Assembly (NCBI RefSeq): GCF_040436345.1
Contig: NC_133220.1
Coordinates: 3,975,936 to 4,039,935 of the forward strand
Reading direction: 5' to 3'
DNA length: 64,000 nucleotides
Source: Pagrus major
Lineage: Eukaryota > Chordata > Actinopteri > Spariformes > Sparidae
Below, piece after piece: positions 35,731 to 48,298 of this stretch. Below the pieces are notes generated by a model, which saw nothing but the letters and a program-made list of their open reading frames with translations, had not been told where the DNA came from and made no database searches. The position numbers and the translations under genes were made by a program. Position 1 is the stretch's first letter, and each line of letters opens with the position of its first letter.

Positions 35731-36744
35731 TTAGGTCACTCAGACCTGGTAGAAACTTTGGATCATACGCCACCCAACTGAATATTTTTCTCTCTGAGAA
35801 TTTGTAAATCTTTGACTTCCATTTCTATATCTTTCCACCTTGCTTCATACTCGGGTATGCACCAACATGCACCAATATCTTCTTGATCCCGCTGTTCTCT
35901 TTCCTCTTCTAAACCACTTCTGTTGCATAGTCATGGTCAAAAATCAGCTGCCGCCCTTCCACAACGATTTTCTTTTGCCAAGCTTTTTTTCAGGACCATC
36001 TCTTTGACGGCAAGTTCCAGAAAGTTAACAATCATGGACCTTGGTGGCGAGCTGCGGTTCGGCTTTTGGGCCAGCGCTCTGTGCGCGCGTTGGATTTGCA
36101 GGCTGACATCAGGTGGCAATGAGAGCTCCGTTATGAGCAATTTTTGGATGTATGTGGTGGCAGAGTCACCTTCTTTATCTTTGGGTAATCTGAAAATACA
36201 GATATTTTTTCTCCTATTCCTCCCTTCAATATCCGTCAGCTTGTCTTGCAGTATTTTCTGTTGTTTCAAAGATTTACACAGCGCGTCTTTCACCTCCATA
36301 TTCCACGTCTCCATCTCTGCGATGCGTTCCGTGTGTGTGTGTGTAAAATTTTAGTGTTGGCAGAGAGTTGCTGGAATATTTCTTGCTTTAGCTCATTGAT
36401 TTCAGACTTAACATCTTTCGTAATTTGTTCTTTGCGTGTGGCCAAGTCTTTCTTCATCTCTGTTTTGAGGTCGTGTATCTCTTTACTTATTGCATCGAGC
36501 GCATCATTTCGGTTAGCGGGTTAGCATTAGCCAGATGCTCGCAGCTTTCATCGTTTTGGCTCATTGTATTTGGATTAGGTCCTTTCTTAATGTCACGTTT
36601 CTTCTTACTTCTTGTTGCAACTCCCCCGCTCATTGAATCTGATTGATAAGTGTTCTTTTATGAATTGTGGGGAGAAAGTTTTAAGCTAGCTATCGGGAGA
36701 AAAAGTTCACGTCGCCATCTTACTCACCGACCGGAAGTCCTCTC
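35731..36744 (-). mobile_element. L1-like LINE 5' fragment with ORF1, copy 1
   Basis: The minus strand begins near 36744 with a 5' UTR containing AAGATGGCGACGTG. An ORF1 follows: an N-terminal part from MSGGVATRSKKK, a coiled-coil region, then an RRM-like core at 36314-35937 (125 codons: NRRKNICIFRLPKDKEGD, ...LQIQRAHRALAQ, SMIVNFLEL). The N-terminal and core parts lie in different frames, so it is inactive. ORF2 is absent. Assigned to the L1/Tx1 group by ORF1 style. Confidence 0.75.
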
Positions 36745-37103
36745 ACATATTCAGTTTTTCAATAAGAACAAAGGCTGAAGCAAATTATTTTTAATGTTGT
36801 TTTTTTCTTTATTTATGCATTCTGCACTGCACTTTGGAACATTGACAGTTAACAGTGAAACAGTATTTTGTAGCATTTTTACTAAAGCTGGTTTACATTC
36901 ATAAAAATGTGCATTTACCATTATGGAAAGAAACTTTGCGTTGACCCTTTAAAACATGAGGGCCTGAAGGCATTGGAGCAGATTTTAACACAATTATGTT
37001 GATTATTCTCTGACAAAAATTCCTTTCAATTAAAATCCAAAATCAACTTGTATTTGCAGATAATGAACTAAAACATTCAAAATCACTGGTGTTTTAAGGT
37101 CAT

Positions 37104-38558
37104 TCAGTGTGAGACCTTTTTGGACCTTCTCTGGGGGTCCATCGGGTTCACCCTCTTCTCTGCAGGATAGCACCTCGAGCAGAAGTGCATCCTGACGTGG
37201 CAGCTAAATGTCTTGTCTCTGATGCCGTATATGAGCGGACTGAGCAGACGTGGAAGTATACCGGTAACCAGGTAGGTGGTGAAGATAATTGTGCTGCGTT
37301 TCTTGGGCCAAGCGGTGACTAACATGATGTTGATGAATGGAGAAATGAAAGAGGACATGCAGATGAGGAGCTGGACTCCGTGCAGCAGGATGGTGTTACG
37401 GGCGTTTCTGGCTGAGGCCTGGTTCAAACCTGAGGCTGCCCGGGCAGTGCAGAGGACCTTCAGGTAGGTGATGAGCACAGTCATGAAGACGAAGCAAAGC
37501 AGAAGCCCCTGAGGAGGACACAAAGGCATACAAGCCAAAAACATAAACAATCTGCTCCATGGAATAAACAGAAATGGCTGATATCATAAAGGAAATCAAA
37601 GATTAATAATCCGTATTTCACGTGGACAACTGTGTTGTGTGTCTTATGGAACGGTGTGCTGAAGATGTTGGACTTGTAACAGATGATGCTTCTTGAGAAG
37701 ATAGAAAGAGGCTGGGTTGCAACAAGGAAGATGACATCTGTGACGGCAGGCAGGAAGGAGACGGCCCAGATCAGTGCAATGAGACCATAGGTCCGCTGCA
37801 GGGTGCAGATATGAACGTGATGAAGAGGTTTGCAAACAGCAATATAACGCTCGAGTGCCATGCCAGCCAGGTTCAGAGGGCTGTTCCTGGGTGAAGACAA
37901 ATAAAAACGAACAAGATTTGATTTGTTCATGATTTGTTCAGATTTACATTACAAATATGAATGAGGTGTGGCTCTCATTTATGAACAGACACACTGTACA
38001 TGAATCTGCTTATCTAACCTTAATTGCTACTCACTTTGCAGGGACAATTTGTTTGCATGTTGCCCCTGCATACAACTGGTGCTTTTTTGTTTTCACTTTC
38101 ACCATACCCCTTCTACATACATACTAATACTGATCAGCCACAACATTAAAACCAGTGACAGGTAACGTGAATAACATTGATCATCTCATCACAATGTGAT
38201 GTTCTGCTGGGAAACCTTGGGTGCTGGCATTCATGTGAATGCCACTTGACACGCACCACCCATCCAAACACTGTTGTGGACCAAGTACACCCCCTCATCA
38301 CGACAACACTACCCAATGGCAGTGGCCCCCCAGCAGGACAATGTGCCCTGACACACCGCAAACACTGCTCAGGAACGGCTCGAGGAACATAATAAAGGGC
38401 CCAAGGTGTTGACCGGGCCTCCAAATTCCCCAGATCCCAATCTGATTGAGCATCTGTAAGACGTGTTGGAGCAGGTTTGATCCATGGAGGCACCACCCCC
38501 CAATATACAGGACCCAGAGGATCCACTATAAAACGCCCTGGTGCCAGACACCACAGAC

Positions 38559-38615
<57 letters not shown>

Positions 38616-40817
38616 AAATATATAAAAAAATGTGGTGTTGTTTTGTCAGTTAGGTGTACTTCTTTATGATGCCTGCGGAGCTGTCCTGACATATTTATTG
38701 TGTTGCCTGTGTACGTGTGTGCTAGGTTGGTTCGGCCGTGTGGGAGTGTCACTCTACGGCCCGTGTGTGTTACGTGTTGTGAACACCCGCTGATCAGTTT
38801 GCTGAAAGACGAAGCTGATATGTTGTTATGCTACTAGCATGCTGGAAGCACTAGTGATTGTTTGTTCTCATCGATGGATTAAAAATAACAGTAAAGTCAT
38901 TACTGTCATCACTGTGTTTTCAACCGAATCGAAGTGAAAGTAAAACTTAACGTTACACAGTAATGTCTGTTGTTTTCCCTCTGTAGTAGTTATCCATGCT
39001 AAATAACATGCCCTGCTACTGACCTGTTGTACTCTGGTTATGATCTCTGGTCATGTCTCTGCCACAGTAGGTTAAACATGCTGGTCGTACAGTGATCGTT
39101 GGCATCCACAGTGTTTTAAACTGTTGCACAAAGCCAAACTGATTACATACACTTTACACACGATTACTTTACACTCCACTGTGGCTTCAGTTGTAGTCTG
39201 ATCTCCAGCTTATTTTATTGGCCATCGCAACGTGATGACGGGCTGCGTTTCTCTAAAAGTTGACTCCGTCTCAACTATTTCGACGTGCACCGCTGCAGCC
39301 AAAACCGACTACCCTCATTAAAATGAATGGGAAAACCTGCGTATTTGCCGCAACACCAGATCCAATGTGAATCCACTCACCGTTCTACGACATGCACTGC
39401 GTGTTTTTTTTCCCCCTCTTGGCACACCTGCCAGACACTGGGTGCGTGGCTAAATCCTTGATTCCACCTTTGATTTCAAAGTTCGAGATTGTGACGTCAT
39501 TTCGATCGATATCGGATTTATAATCAAGATCCTGACACCCCTAATAACTATGACTTCTTATCTCATAATTTTGACTTTTTATCTCATAATTTCTACCTTG
39601 TTTCTACCTTGACTTTTTATCTCATAATTTCTACCTTGTATCTCATGATACAAGGTTTCATTATCATGATTTACCATGGGAATATTTTTTCATCAAGCTC
39701 AGTTTTCACCTCATCCTTTTCTTTAACTGGCAGAAAGGGGCTTCTATATTCATCACTGTGAACCCCGTGTAAAGCCTGGCACAGACACGTTTGCAGTAGG
39801 TGATAACAGAGTGAATTCAGGAGGTAGGCTACAGTTTATACAAAGCTTCTGCTGTGCACTGTAACTTTTGTCATAATGTTCTGTGAATATTTTTGCCACT
39901 GAAAATTTCTGAGCAGAAACTCCTGCTTGACTTTGTGCACAAAGCCTGGACATGTCACGTTTTAAATAAATATAGGCCAATAGTTTGTTGGCCCAGATCT
40001 TAAACACAGTTGCTGCTCTTAGTTACTTGTTTTTAATGTGTAGGTCGGTGAAATGCAGCAGAGTAATCAATATGCAAACTATGAACATTATTTCCTCACT
40101 TGGAGAAATGAAAGTTGAAACTTGGAAGTTCAGCACCTACACTTGTTCTGATCTAAAGCAGGTAGTTCTCTGTTATCGGTATCAGCTGAAAAACTCAAAA
40201 TAGTCCACCCCAAACTAAAACATGTACTCTATGTAGTGGGAATGTCAGATCCAAGAAAACCCCCAAAGCACATATGCAGAATAGTTGTGTTAACACTTTA
40301 AGTTGAACAAATAACACACACCTACTTGCTTGTAGTGGCTAAGATGAGCAGCATGAAGCAGCAGGGAGCCAGTTTCAGGGGAATGGTGTATGTCATGATC
40401 TGCAGCGCCACAGCAATTGTCAGCATGATCATGTCATTGATAACCAAATGTATGTACAGCACATACCTGCAGGAGAGACGAGCACAGCAGCCAGCAAGGA
40501 GAAGATAAGACAGGAGAGGAAAAAATAAGAAGAGAAAAGGGTTCAGAGGAAAGACGAGTCACCATCACAGCATTTGGCAAAATATATGAAGGTACAAGAG
40601 CAATCTCATTGATTTGACTGTAATTATCTTCACATATTTGTGTGAGAGAAAACACATGGTCCTCATATCACCTGGGGTCTCTCTGGAAGACATGGCTCTT
40701 GAAGTAGGTGTAGACAAAAGTTCCATTGATGAAGTTGATGATGACGGCGATAGCAAATGTGATGAAGTTCTTTAAGAAAGCTTCGCTCAGGCTGTCCAGA
40801 CGTCTGGTTGAGTTCAT
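37104..40817 (-). CDS. Odorant receptor 131-2-like GPCR, gene B (4 coding exons, 318 aa)
   Basis: Same structure and expected role as gene A. Coding exons: 40817-40672, 40466-40326, 37886-37622, 37508-37104, with intact AG/GT borders, giving an uninterrupted 318-codon frame plus TGA. Differences from A include F in TM1 (NFITFAIAV), LATTSK at the end of exon 3, FLPAVTDVIFLVATQP in TM4/loop 2, SIICYKSN around the loop 2 cysteine, VVH at the end of exon 4, FMTV in TM5 and TGILP before TM7. The last two and VVH are shared with gene D. The third intron (2.4 kb) holds a Tc1 remnant and an AT microsatellite. No sign of decay is seen. Confidence 0.88.
38128..38560 (+). mobile_element. Tc1-like DNA transposon remnant in gene B intron 3
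   Basis: It opens TACTGATCAGCCACAACATT, the terminal repeat of a common fish Tc1 family, then jumps to the 3' half of the transposase (TGTTCTGCTGGGAAACCTTG, and CTCCAAATTCCCCAGATCCC, the family's WPxxSPDLNPIEHL region). Most of the transposase and the right end are missing and the frame is broken. It is absent from genes A, C and D. Confidence 0.85.
38561..38610. repeat. (TA)n microsatellite
   Basis: About 25 TA units, directly at the broken right end of the Tc1 remnant. Confidence 0.97.
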
Positions 40818-41874
40818 ATCGCACCTCGTCCTGCTTAGTCCTGAGAAACCAAATCTCGGTTCAGATCAAATTGAAAAAAGAGCTGTCAGTGTCTCAGATA
40901 TTGTTGAGTCAATGAAACCGTTTGAGTTTAGTTCAATTAAAAATCATCAGTCATGAAAATTGTATGGCTAAGTGCAATATCCAAATCACAGAAGCCTCAC
41001 TTGTTTGATAATGGTAAAGTACGTGACAGAAAATCATTATAATGAAGTACTGCAGTGCTGCAGAATGTCCTGGCCTACAAATCTAGTTATGCAGACATAA
41101 GAAAACATGTATGTTCAGTAGAGACTCCAACAAATGTCACAACATCATGATGTTATAGTTTTTTCAGTGAGAATAAAAGCTGTGATGCAAAAATGATGAG
41201 TTACACTAATCCTGAATCACATCTGTCAAAATAATGGCAATAGATTTTAACATATCGTGCAGCCCTGAGTTCCACAAAAGAAAGAAGAAGTATAATTACA
41301 TAAAGCTCCAACTAACAGTTATTTTCACTGACAATCAATCTGCTGATTATTTCCACAATGAATCGCTGTCTGTAAAAAGTCAAACAATTATGAAATATCA
41401 CAATTTCCCAGAGCCCAAAATGATGTCTCCAAAAACTCAGACTCACTTACAGAAAATTCTCACATAATAAAAGAAACATTATGCTTTGAATATGACTGAA
41501 ACGGTGAATTGATTATTGAAGTTGTTGACAATAAATTTTCTTTTGATTTGATGAATTGATTATCCTAATTGTTGCATCTCTGATTTAAGAGGAAAAATAG
41601 AATAACATTGAAAATAGAGAAAAAAAACAGCCCTATTTATGATTAGATAGACCTGTTATCTCTGATTGGAATAAAATATCACATTTTCAAAGTTATGAAT
41701 AAAAGAGTTGTTCATCATTACATTTTGTAATAAATGACACAATTAAGGCAAAGCAAATAAAGAACAAATGGACCATTTTTGAAAAAGGCTGCAGATCTCA
41801 GCTAGATTCAGAGCACTGTCTAACTTTTTAACAAACGTTGAAATGGAAAGGTAAATTAAGAAAGTTAAACTTAC

Positions 41875-41963
41875 TTCAATGCCACACTGGTCTGGCCTAT
41901 GATGAGATATCGTGCTGACTGTCTGTGAGTAGTGAGAGCAACAAGAAGAGATGCTGTTATATA
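41875..41963 (-). promoter_or_regulatory. Gene B TATA box and non-coding first exon
   Basis: TATATAA at 41963-41957 (minus) and first-exon donor TTGAA|GTAAGT at 41875/41874. The coding exon acceptor is at 40842-40841. Confidence 0.7.
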
Positions 41964-42462
41964 GATTTCTATGATGATAATTCAGTGAGATGATGCCGTC
42001 ATGGAGAGGTGGGAGTCACTGAGGAGGGTAGATTTCTATTTCAGTGTTTGAAATTTAAATGTATTATGGATTTAGTGTTTGTAAAATAAACCTCTAATTA
42101 TGTCGATCATCAGTCTACAATAACCCATTATCAATCCATTACCATAATCTAATCCAGAAAAAGTTATGAAAGCTATGAATAATAAATCATCCATCTTTGC
42201 CCACTACATCTTAGCCTTTTTACCCCCAGGGGTGAAAACACTGCAGGTTATGAACTTATTTTTAAAGTACAAAAATGTTAATTATTATCCGGTATCAGTA
42301 TTGGCCGTGAGAAGAAAATAATTATTGGTTATCGGCTGAAAAAAATCCATATCGTGCATCCCTACTTTCCACCATGATCACAGTCTTCCTTGTGTGGATT
42401 AGTGGTATAACTTTAGACTGGACCCAGGAATGAGTCTACAGTATGTTGTTGGCCTTAAAGGG

Positions 42463-42716
42463 TAACTCCACTAATTTTACCCATCAAGTGTGTTTACAGC
42501 TCTTGGGGAGTACTACTGTATATGTTAAAAAAAAAAAAAAAAAAAAAAAATACTATAAAGCCTTCTGTGGCTCCAGAGGAAGGTGCATGTAATCCGACAA
42601 ATTACCTCCAGTGATGTTGCTCAGTGGCTCAGTTACATTGTGGGTAATGTAGGCACCAGATCTGGAAAGTAGTTCACTGCTCTGCTTAACACTCCTATGG
42701 CACAGCTGGACTATAC
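42463..42716. mobile_element. Foldback MITE upstream of gene B, truncated and without LINE
   Basis: The left arm is present (GGGTAACTCCACTAATTTTA ... GGTGCATGTAATC), with GAGTACTACT as a single uninterrupted copy at 42508-42517. A poly(A) run follows at about 42530-42550. The right arm is missing; the sequence jumps to a gypsy fossil piece. Confidence 0.65.
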
Positions 42717-42780
42717 ATAGGGGCTGAGCAGCAGAGTGACTGTGGAGCTGCAGCTTAGAATTGCACTGGAAGGAACTGTT
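42713..42780 (-). mobile_element. Small Ty3/gypsy fossil piece in the B-C spacer
   Basis: It matches the 5' untranslated part of the gypsy fossil at 34197-35520 and 62852-63190. Only a fragment remains, with no coding part. Confidence 0.5.
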
Positions 42781-42992
42781 GGTGGAGGTATACATTCTAT
42801 TGAGTGCCATTCTAGCAATCCCCATCCCTGGATTCTAAGATTTATGTGAATGAAATAAAATGTAAAATATCTGTTAAAAATCAGAAATTATATTATTGAT
42901 CGTTATTAATTATCATTGTGGTTGAAATGGCTATTACCTTAAACTTGAACTTGAATATTATTATATTTTTGAGGCTGTTCAGGTGTTTGGGA

Positions 42993-43165
42993 TCAGATAG
43001 ATAGATAGATAACTTTATTAATCCCCGAGGGGAAATTAGGTTATCATAGCAGCAGGTACATTCAAGTACAAATACAATAAAAATACAAGGGCCAATCTAG
43101 AAACAATAAAAAAAATTAGGTACTATATACAATATACAAAAAACAATAAAGTACTATATAAGAAC
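42993..43165 (-). mobile_element. LINE or SINE 3' tail with (TCTA)n end, B-C spacer
   Basis: On the minus strand it ends in AATTTCCCCTCGGGGATTAA and TAAAGTTATCTATCTATC, a known type of fish LINE/SINE 3' end. The matching copy is at 63411-63580. Clade not assigned. Confidence 0.55.
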
Positions 43166-43194
43166 AAATGCTAAAGGAACTGACTTTTTAATAT

Positions 43195-43415
43195 TGTTCA
43201 GTTCATTAGTTCAGTTCAGTTCATTATCTACCGCTTTTTCCGTGAGGGTCGCGGAGATGTTGCCGCTTTATCGCCCCTTTCAGGGGATTGCGGGTTGCGG
43301 GTTACTGGGGCCAAATCCAGTTCACATAGGGCGGAGGCCAGGGTATATCCCTGGATGAGTCGCCAGCTCATCGCAGGGCCCTCTGACGGCAGAGGCTGCC
43401 ACACAAGGTGCCAAC
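43195..43415. repeat. Dispersed fish repeat fragment in the B-C spacer
   Basis: Contains TATCTACCGCTTTTTCCGTG and TCGCCAGCTCATCGCAGGGC, part of a widespread fish repeat whose class I cannot fix, and GGCAGAGGCTGCC. It replaces a few bases present at the same place in the D-E spacer, so it inserted after the block duplication or was lost from the other copy. Confidence 0.55.
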
Positions 43416-43732
43416 TTCATTCTGCACTGCACTTTGTAACATTGACAGTAAACAGACAAACAGTATTTTGTGGCATTTTTACATAGTAAACCAGCTGCAT
43501 TTCATAAAAATGTGCATTTACTATTATGGAAAGAAACTTTTACAAACTTTTTCTGACCCAAATGTAGCGTTGACCCTTTAAAACATGAGGGCCTGAAGGC
43601 ATCGGAGCAGATTTTAACACAGAAATGTTGATTATTCTCTCACAAACATTCCTTTCAATTAAAAACCAAAATCAACTTGTATTTGCAGATAATGAACTAA
43701 AACATGCAAAATCACTGGTGTTTTAAGGTCAT

Positions 43733-46700
43733 TCAGTGTGAGACCTTTTTGGACCTTCTCTGGGGGTCCATCGGGTTCACCCTCTTCTCTGCAGGATAGC
43801 ACCTCGAGCAGAAGTGCATCCTGGCGTGGCAGCTGAATGTCTTGTCTCTGATGCCGTATATGAGCGGACTGAGCAGACGTGGAAGTATATCGGTAACCAG
43901 GTAGGTGGTGAAGAGAATTGTGCTGCGTTTCTTGGGCCAAGCGGTGACTAACATCATGTTGATGAATGGAGAAGTGAAGGAGGACATGCAGATGAGGAGC
44001 TGGACTCCGTGCAGCAGGATGGTGTTACAGGCGTTTCTGGCTGAGGCCTGGTTCAAACCTGAGGCTGCCCGGGCAGTGCAGAGGACCTTCAGGTAGGTGA
44101 TGAGCACAGTCAGGAAGACGAAGCAAAGCAGAAGCCCCTGAGGAGGACACAAAGGCACACAAGCCAAAAACATAAACAATCTGCTCCATGGAATAAACAG
44201 AAATGGCTGACATCATAAAGGAAATCATAGATCAACTATCAATATTTCACCTGGACAACTGTCCTGTGTTTCTTGTGGAACGGTGTGCTGAAGATGTTGG
44301 AGGGGTAACACATGATGTTTCTTAAGAAGATAGAAAGAGGCTGGGTGGCAACAAGGAAGATGATATCTGTGACGGTGGGCAGGAAGGAGACGGCCCAGAT
44401 CAGTGCGATGAGACTGTAGGTCCGCTGCAGGGTGCAGATATGAACGTGATGAAGAGGTTTGCAAACAGCAATATAACGCTCGAGTGCCATGCCAGCCAGG
44501 TTCAGAGGGCTGTTCCTGGGTGAAGACAAATGAAGTGTGGATCTCATGTGTGAACAGACATACTGAACATGTATTGTAGTAAAAGTGGAGTAGAGAGTAG
44601 CAGAAAATGGAAATACTTAAGTAAAGTGTCTAAAAATTGAAGACCTACATAAGTGCAATACGTCAGTAAATACACTTAGTTAGATTTCATTTATTAATGG
44701 AGAAAATAATGAGCAGATTCATCCAATGGAAATAATAGTGAATTATAATCCTATACAAAGCAGTTCAAAATGAGCTCCACATCAACAACTACAACTGGGA
44801 AATCCTGCTTTTACTTTAATGCAAGAGTAACAAGAATAGAAAGATCTATTATCCAGTGAGAAATGAACAGAAATGTCAAAAAAAACATCTATCTCTCAAT
44901 TATAATGGAAGTGGAAAAAATTCTTGGATCCATCCCTTTATCTGGACCCAGACCCCTCCAAAAAAATAATGGGGTCGGTTCCTCCTTCTGAGTTTCGCGG
45001 AAATCTGCTAAGTAGTTTTTGTGTAATCCTGCTGACAAACCAACCAACATATGGACACGGGCGAAAAAAAAAACCCTTTCCTGAGTGAAGGCCTTATAAT
45101 GATAAACTAATGATATAACAGAATAACAATAATTACTTGTATTACTTTAAATACATTTTCCTGATTATGCCTACATACACTGGTGGACTTGGGGGGGGGG
45201 GGGGGGGGGGGGGCCTGGTGACCCCATCTTTGAAAAAACACTGCAAAAGTGCCCTTCAGGATGCCTCTATGGTAGATAAAACATGATAAAGTGCCCTTCA
45301 AGATGCTCTGTCTGTGCGCTGGTGTCCCACCCCATACAGCTGGTGCCCTTTTAATGTTTTTCGCCCCTGCCCCTCAAACATCCTGAGTCCGCCACTGCCC
45401 ACATAACTTGAATTAAAGCTGGAGTTTGTAGAATATGTGAAAAACGCATAAAACTGGGATGGAAACAGCGGCTTTTTCCTGCCAGGACGTCCGCCATTGC
45501 ACCTACACGGAACGTGAATGCGGCGCGCATCGACTTTGGTCGAGCAACCAATAGGAACGCCCGAAACAGCTTGCTCTGTAAAATGAGCTGTGATTGGCTG
45601 AACACTGCCGTCACGGCCCTGATTGTTTAAAGCCTGAATACAGAGCCGAGGGGAGACAGAAGTCCAGTGTTCTGTCATCACACTGTGAATTACAACATGC
45701 TGAAAGGTTATTATTGATTTTTGACCAAAGGACGCCAGAAATAACTTACACACTAAGTAATATTTTAAATGCAGGACTTTAGGAGTATTTTAATACTTCT
45801 AAGTAAAGTATCTGAGTACTACCTCCACCTCTGACAGTGAAACTCTTCCAGTTGGAACATAAATCAAACGCACCCTCGCATTAAAGGCGGGCTTTTGAAA
45901 CATTCTAATCTCCGCCCAGCTGGATTTTAAGCCGTTGACGGTGTTGTCGAACTCTGCTACTAACACATTAATGCTAATGCTAATGCTACCAAGATATTAT
46001 TTAATTTATCAGCTATCCTGCCAGAAGTGTCATCATGTCGCCTCAGCCAGGAAGCTTTTCGGAGGAAATAATCGTGTTAGCGTGGCTCCCTGAGCTCGCT
46101 CCCTGCTGCCGAGGACCATGTTTGCTAATGCTAATCCTGTTCGTTAGCCGTCTGTCTGAAGTTTACAGTGTTGGCGGCCGTCAGTCATGTCGTCGTGTTG
46201 TTGGTCGGCCGTTGTTGTTATCAGGTACATTTTACAGCCAGTTGTGAAGACTACCAGAGGATTTACTGTCACACTGAGACCCTGAGGACCACAGCCTCAC
46301 TCCACCATGACTGTAAGTATAACCTACATGTGCTAATGTTAGCTAACAGTATGAGGAATGTGAGTCCTCTGTATTTATTACTTTCTGCTGCTCTGGCATC
46401 AAAGTTAGTTCTTGCTAACTTGCTCTCTCGCTGTATTTATACACTTTAATATTACATTATTGTGGTGGCTGAGCACATTTGTCTTTTACTTGTTTGGCTG
46501 ACAGTGAAATTATTATCGATAAACAGGGGGTGTAGTGCTATTTGTTTAAGGACCAAAGCATACATGTACAGGCGCATGTGATGGGTGTTGGCATGCATGC
46601 ACAGTTTCTTATTTCTAACAATTGATTCACGAAGACTACTGGTATCTTCTAAGGTGGAACATTTTCTTGCATGCAGGGCTGTAACCAGGATTTTATAAAT

Positions 46701-48298
46701 ACTGAGGTCACGTAGGCCAACTGCAAGGAGCAGCATTAAAAAGGGATTGAAACAATGAACCAGAAGAGACTGACTTCTCTCTCATGCATACATGACTTAT
46801 TTATTGCCTTGATATGATCCTATGGACGCCCATTTCTGCCAGTTAAAGACAAAAAATTAATAAAAACTTAGCTTTGATAAAACATATGTATAATATAAAG
46901 AAAAATTCCCATTGTTAACCATAATTATGAGTCAGAAAGTCAAAATTATGACTTTTGGATGTCAATTTCAACTTTTCATCTAATAATTTAGACTTTTTAA
47001 TCTAATAGTAATGACTTTAACCCATACTTATTACTTAAATCTCATAGTTTCAATTTTTTAATCTCATAATATAATTTTTTATGTCATTTTTTATTAACTT
47101 TATCTCATAATTTCTACCTTGTATCTCATGATTATGGCTTTTTCTATCATTATCATGATTAACAATGGGAATATTTTTCCATCAAGCTCAGTTTTGACTT
47201 TTTCGCTTTCTTTAACTGGCAGAACTGTGTGTAAAGCCTGGCACAGACACTTTTGCAGTAGGTGATAACGGAGTGAATTCAGCAAGGAGGCTGATTTAGA
47301 TTCAGTTTATGCAAAGGTGCTGCTGTGCACTGTAACTTTTGTCATAACGTTTTTCCCACTGTAAATATTTTTGCCACTGAAAATGTCCGAGCAGAAACTC
47401 CCGATTGACTTTGTGCACAAAGCCTGGACATGTCACGTTTTAAATAAATATAGGCCAATAGTTTGTTGGCTCAGCTCTTAAACACAGTTGCTGCTCTTAG
47501 TTACTTGTTTTTAACGTGTAGGTCGGTGAAATGCAGCAGAGTAATAAATATGCAAACTATGAACATTATTTCGTCACTTGGAGAAATGAAAGTTGAAACT
47601 TGGAAGTTCAGCACCTACACTTGTTCTGATCTAAAGCAGGTAGTTTTCTGTTATCGGTATCAGCTGAAAAACTCAAAATAGTCCACCCCAAACTAAAACA
47701 TGTACTGTATGCAGTGGGAATGTCAGATCCAAGAAAACCCCCAAAACACATATGCAGAATAGTTGTGTTAACACTTTAAGTTGAACAAATAACACACACC
47801 TACTTGCCTGTGGTGACTAAGATGAGCATCATGATGCAGCAGGGAGCCAGTTTCAGGGGAATGGTGTATGTTATGATCTGCAGCGCCACAGCAATTGTCA
47901 GCATGATCATGTCATTGATAACCAAATGTATGTACAGCACATACCTGCAGGAGAGACGAGCACAGCAGCCAGCAAGGAGAAGATATGACAGGAGAGGAAA
48001 AAATAAGAAGAGAGCAGGGTTCAGAGGAAAGACGAGTCACCATCACAGCATTTGGCAAAATATATGAAGGTACAAGAGCAGAAATCTCATCGCTTTAACT
48101 GTAATCATCTTCACATATTTGTGTGAGAGAAAACACATGGTCCTCGTATCACCTGGGGTCTCTCTGGAAGACATGGCTCTTGAAGTAGGTGTAGACAAAA
48201 GTTCCATTAATGAAGTTGATGATGACGGCGATAGCAATGGTGATGAAGTTCTTTAAGAAAGCTTCACTCAGGCTGTCCAGACGTCTGGTTGAGTTCAT
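43733..48298 (-). CDS. Odorant receptor 131-2-like GPCR, gene C (4 coding exons, 318 aa)
   Basis: Block 2 counterpart of gene A. Coding exons: 48298-48153, 47944-47804, 44515-44251, 44137-43733, all with AG/GT borders and an intact frame of 318 codons. Like A it has VVQ at the end of exon 4, FLTV in TM5 and TDILP before TM7. It differs at LAPCCIMMLILVTTGK (TM3), RTYSLIAL (TM4), ARNACN and SSFTSPF (TM6), CHARMHF and NPMDPQ (tail). Intron 3 is 3.3 kb and carries the same CpG-rich segment as A plus a MITE. The Arg-to-Cys change in TM6 adds an unpaired cysteine. Confidence 0.88.
45178..45397. mobile_element. hAT-type MITE in gene C intron 3, with poly(G) tract
   Basis: The ends are CACTGGTGGACTTGG and, inverted, CTGAGTCCGCCACTG, matching at most positions. 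The flanks CCTACATA (45170-45177) and CCCACATA (45398-45405) form an 8 bp target duplication with one mismatch. A run of 23 G lies at 45191-45213. No coding sequence. Gene A lacks the element. Confidence 0.75.
45470..46312 (+). promoter_or_regulatory. CpG-rich promoter-like segment with splice donor, antisense in intron 3 of gene C
   Basis: Counterpart of 25640-26503, with the same CCAAT and GC-box motifs and donor GACT|GTAAGTATAA at 46312/46313. Its ATG-led frame (46035-46247) has 70 codons because of a 9 bp in-frame insertion relative to the gene A copy. Confidence 0.4.

Larger units (their letters stand above)
24000..43600. repeat. Tandem segmental duplication, block 1 (genes A and B)
   Basis: The distance from the stop of gene A to that of gene C is 19569 bp and from C to E 20211 bp. 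Exons, introns, promoters and most spacer insertions recur in the same order in both blocks. The limits are approximate because only homology, not a junction, can be seen by eye. Confidence 0.85.
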
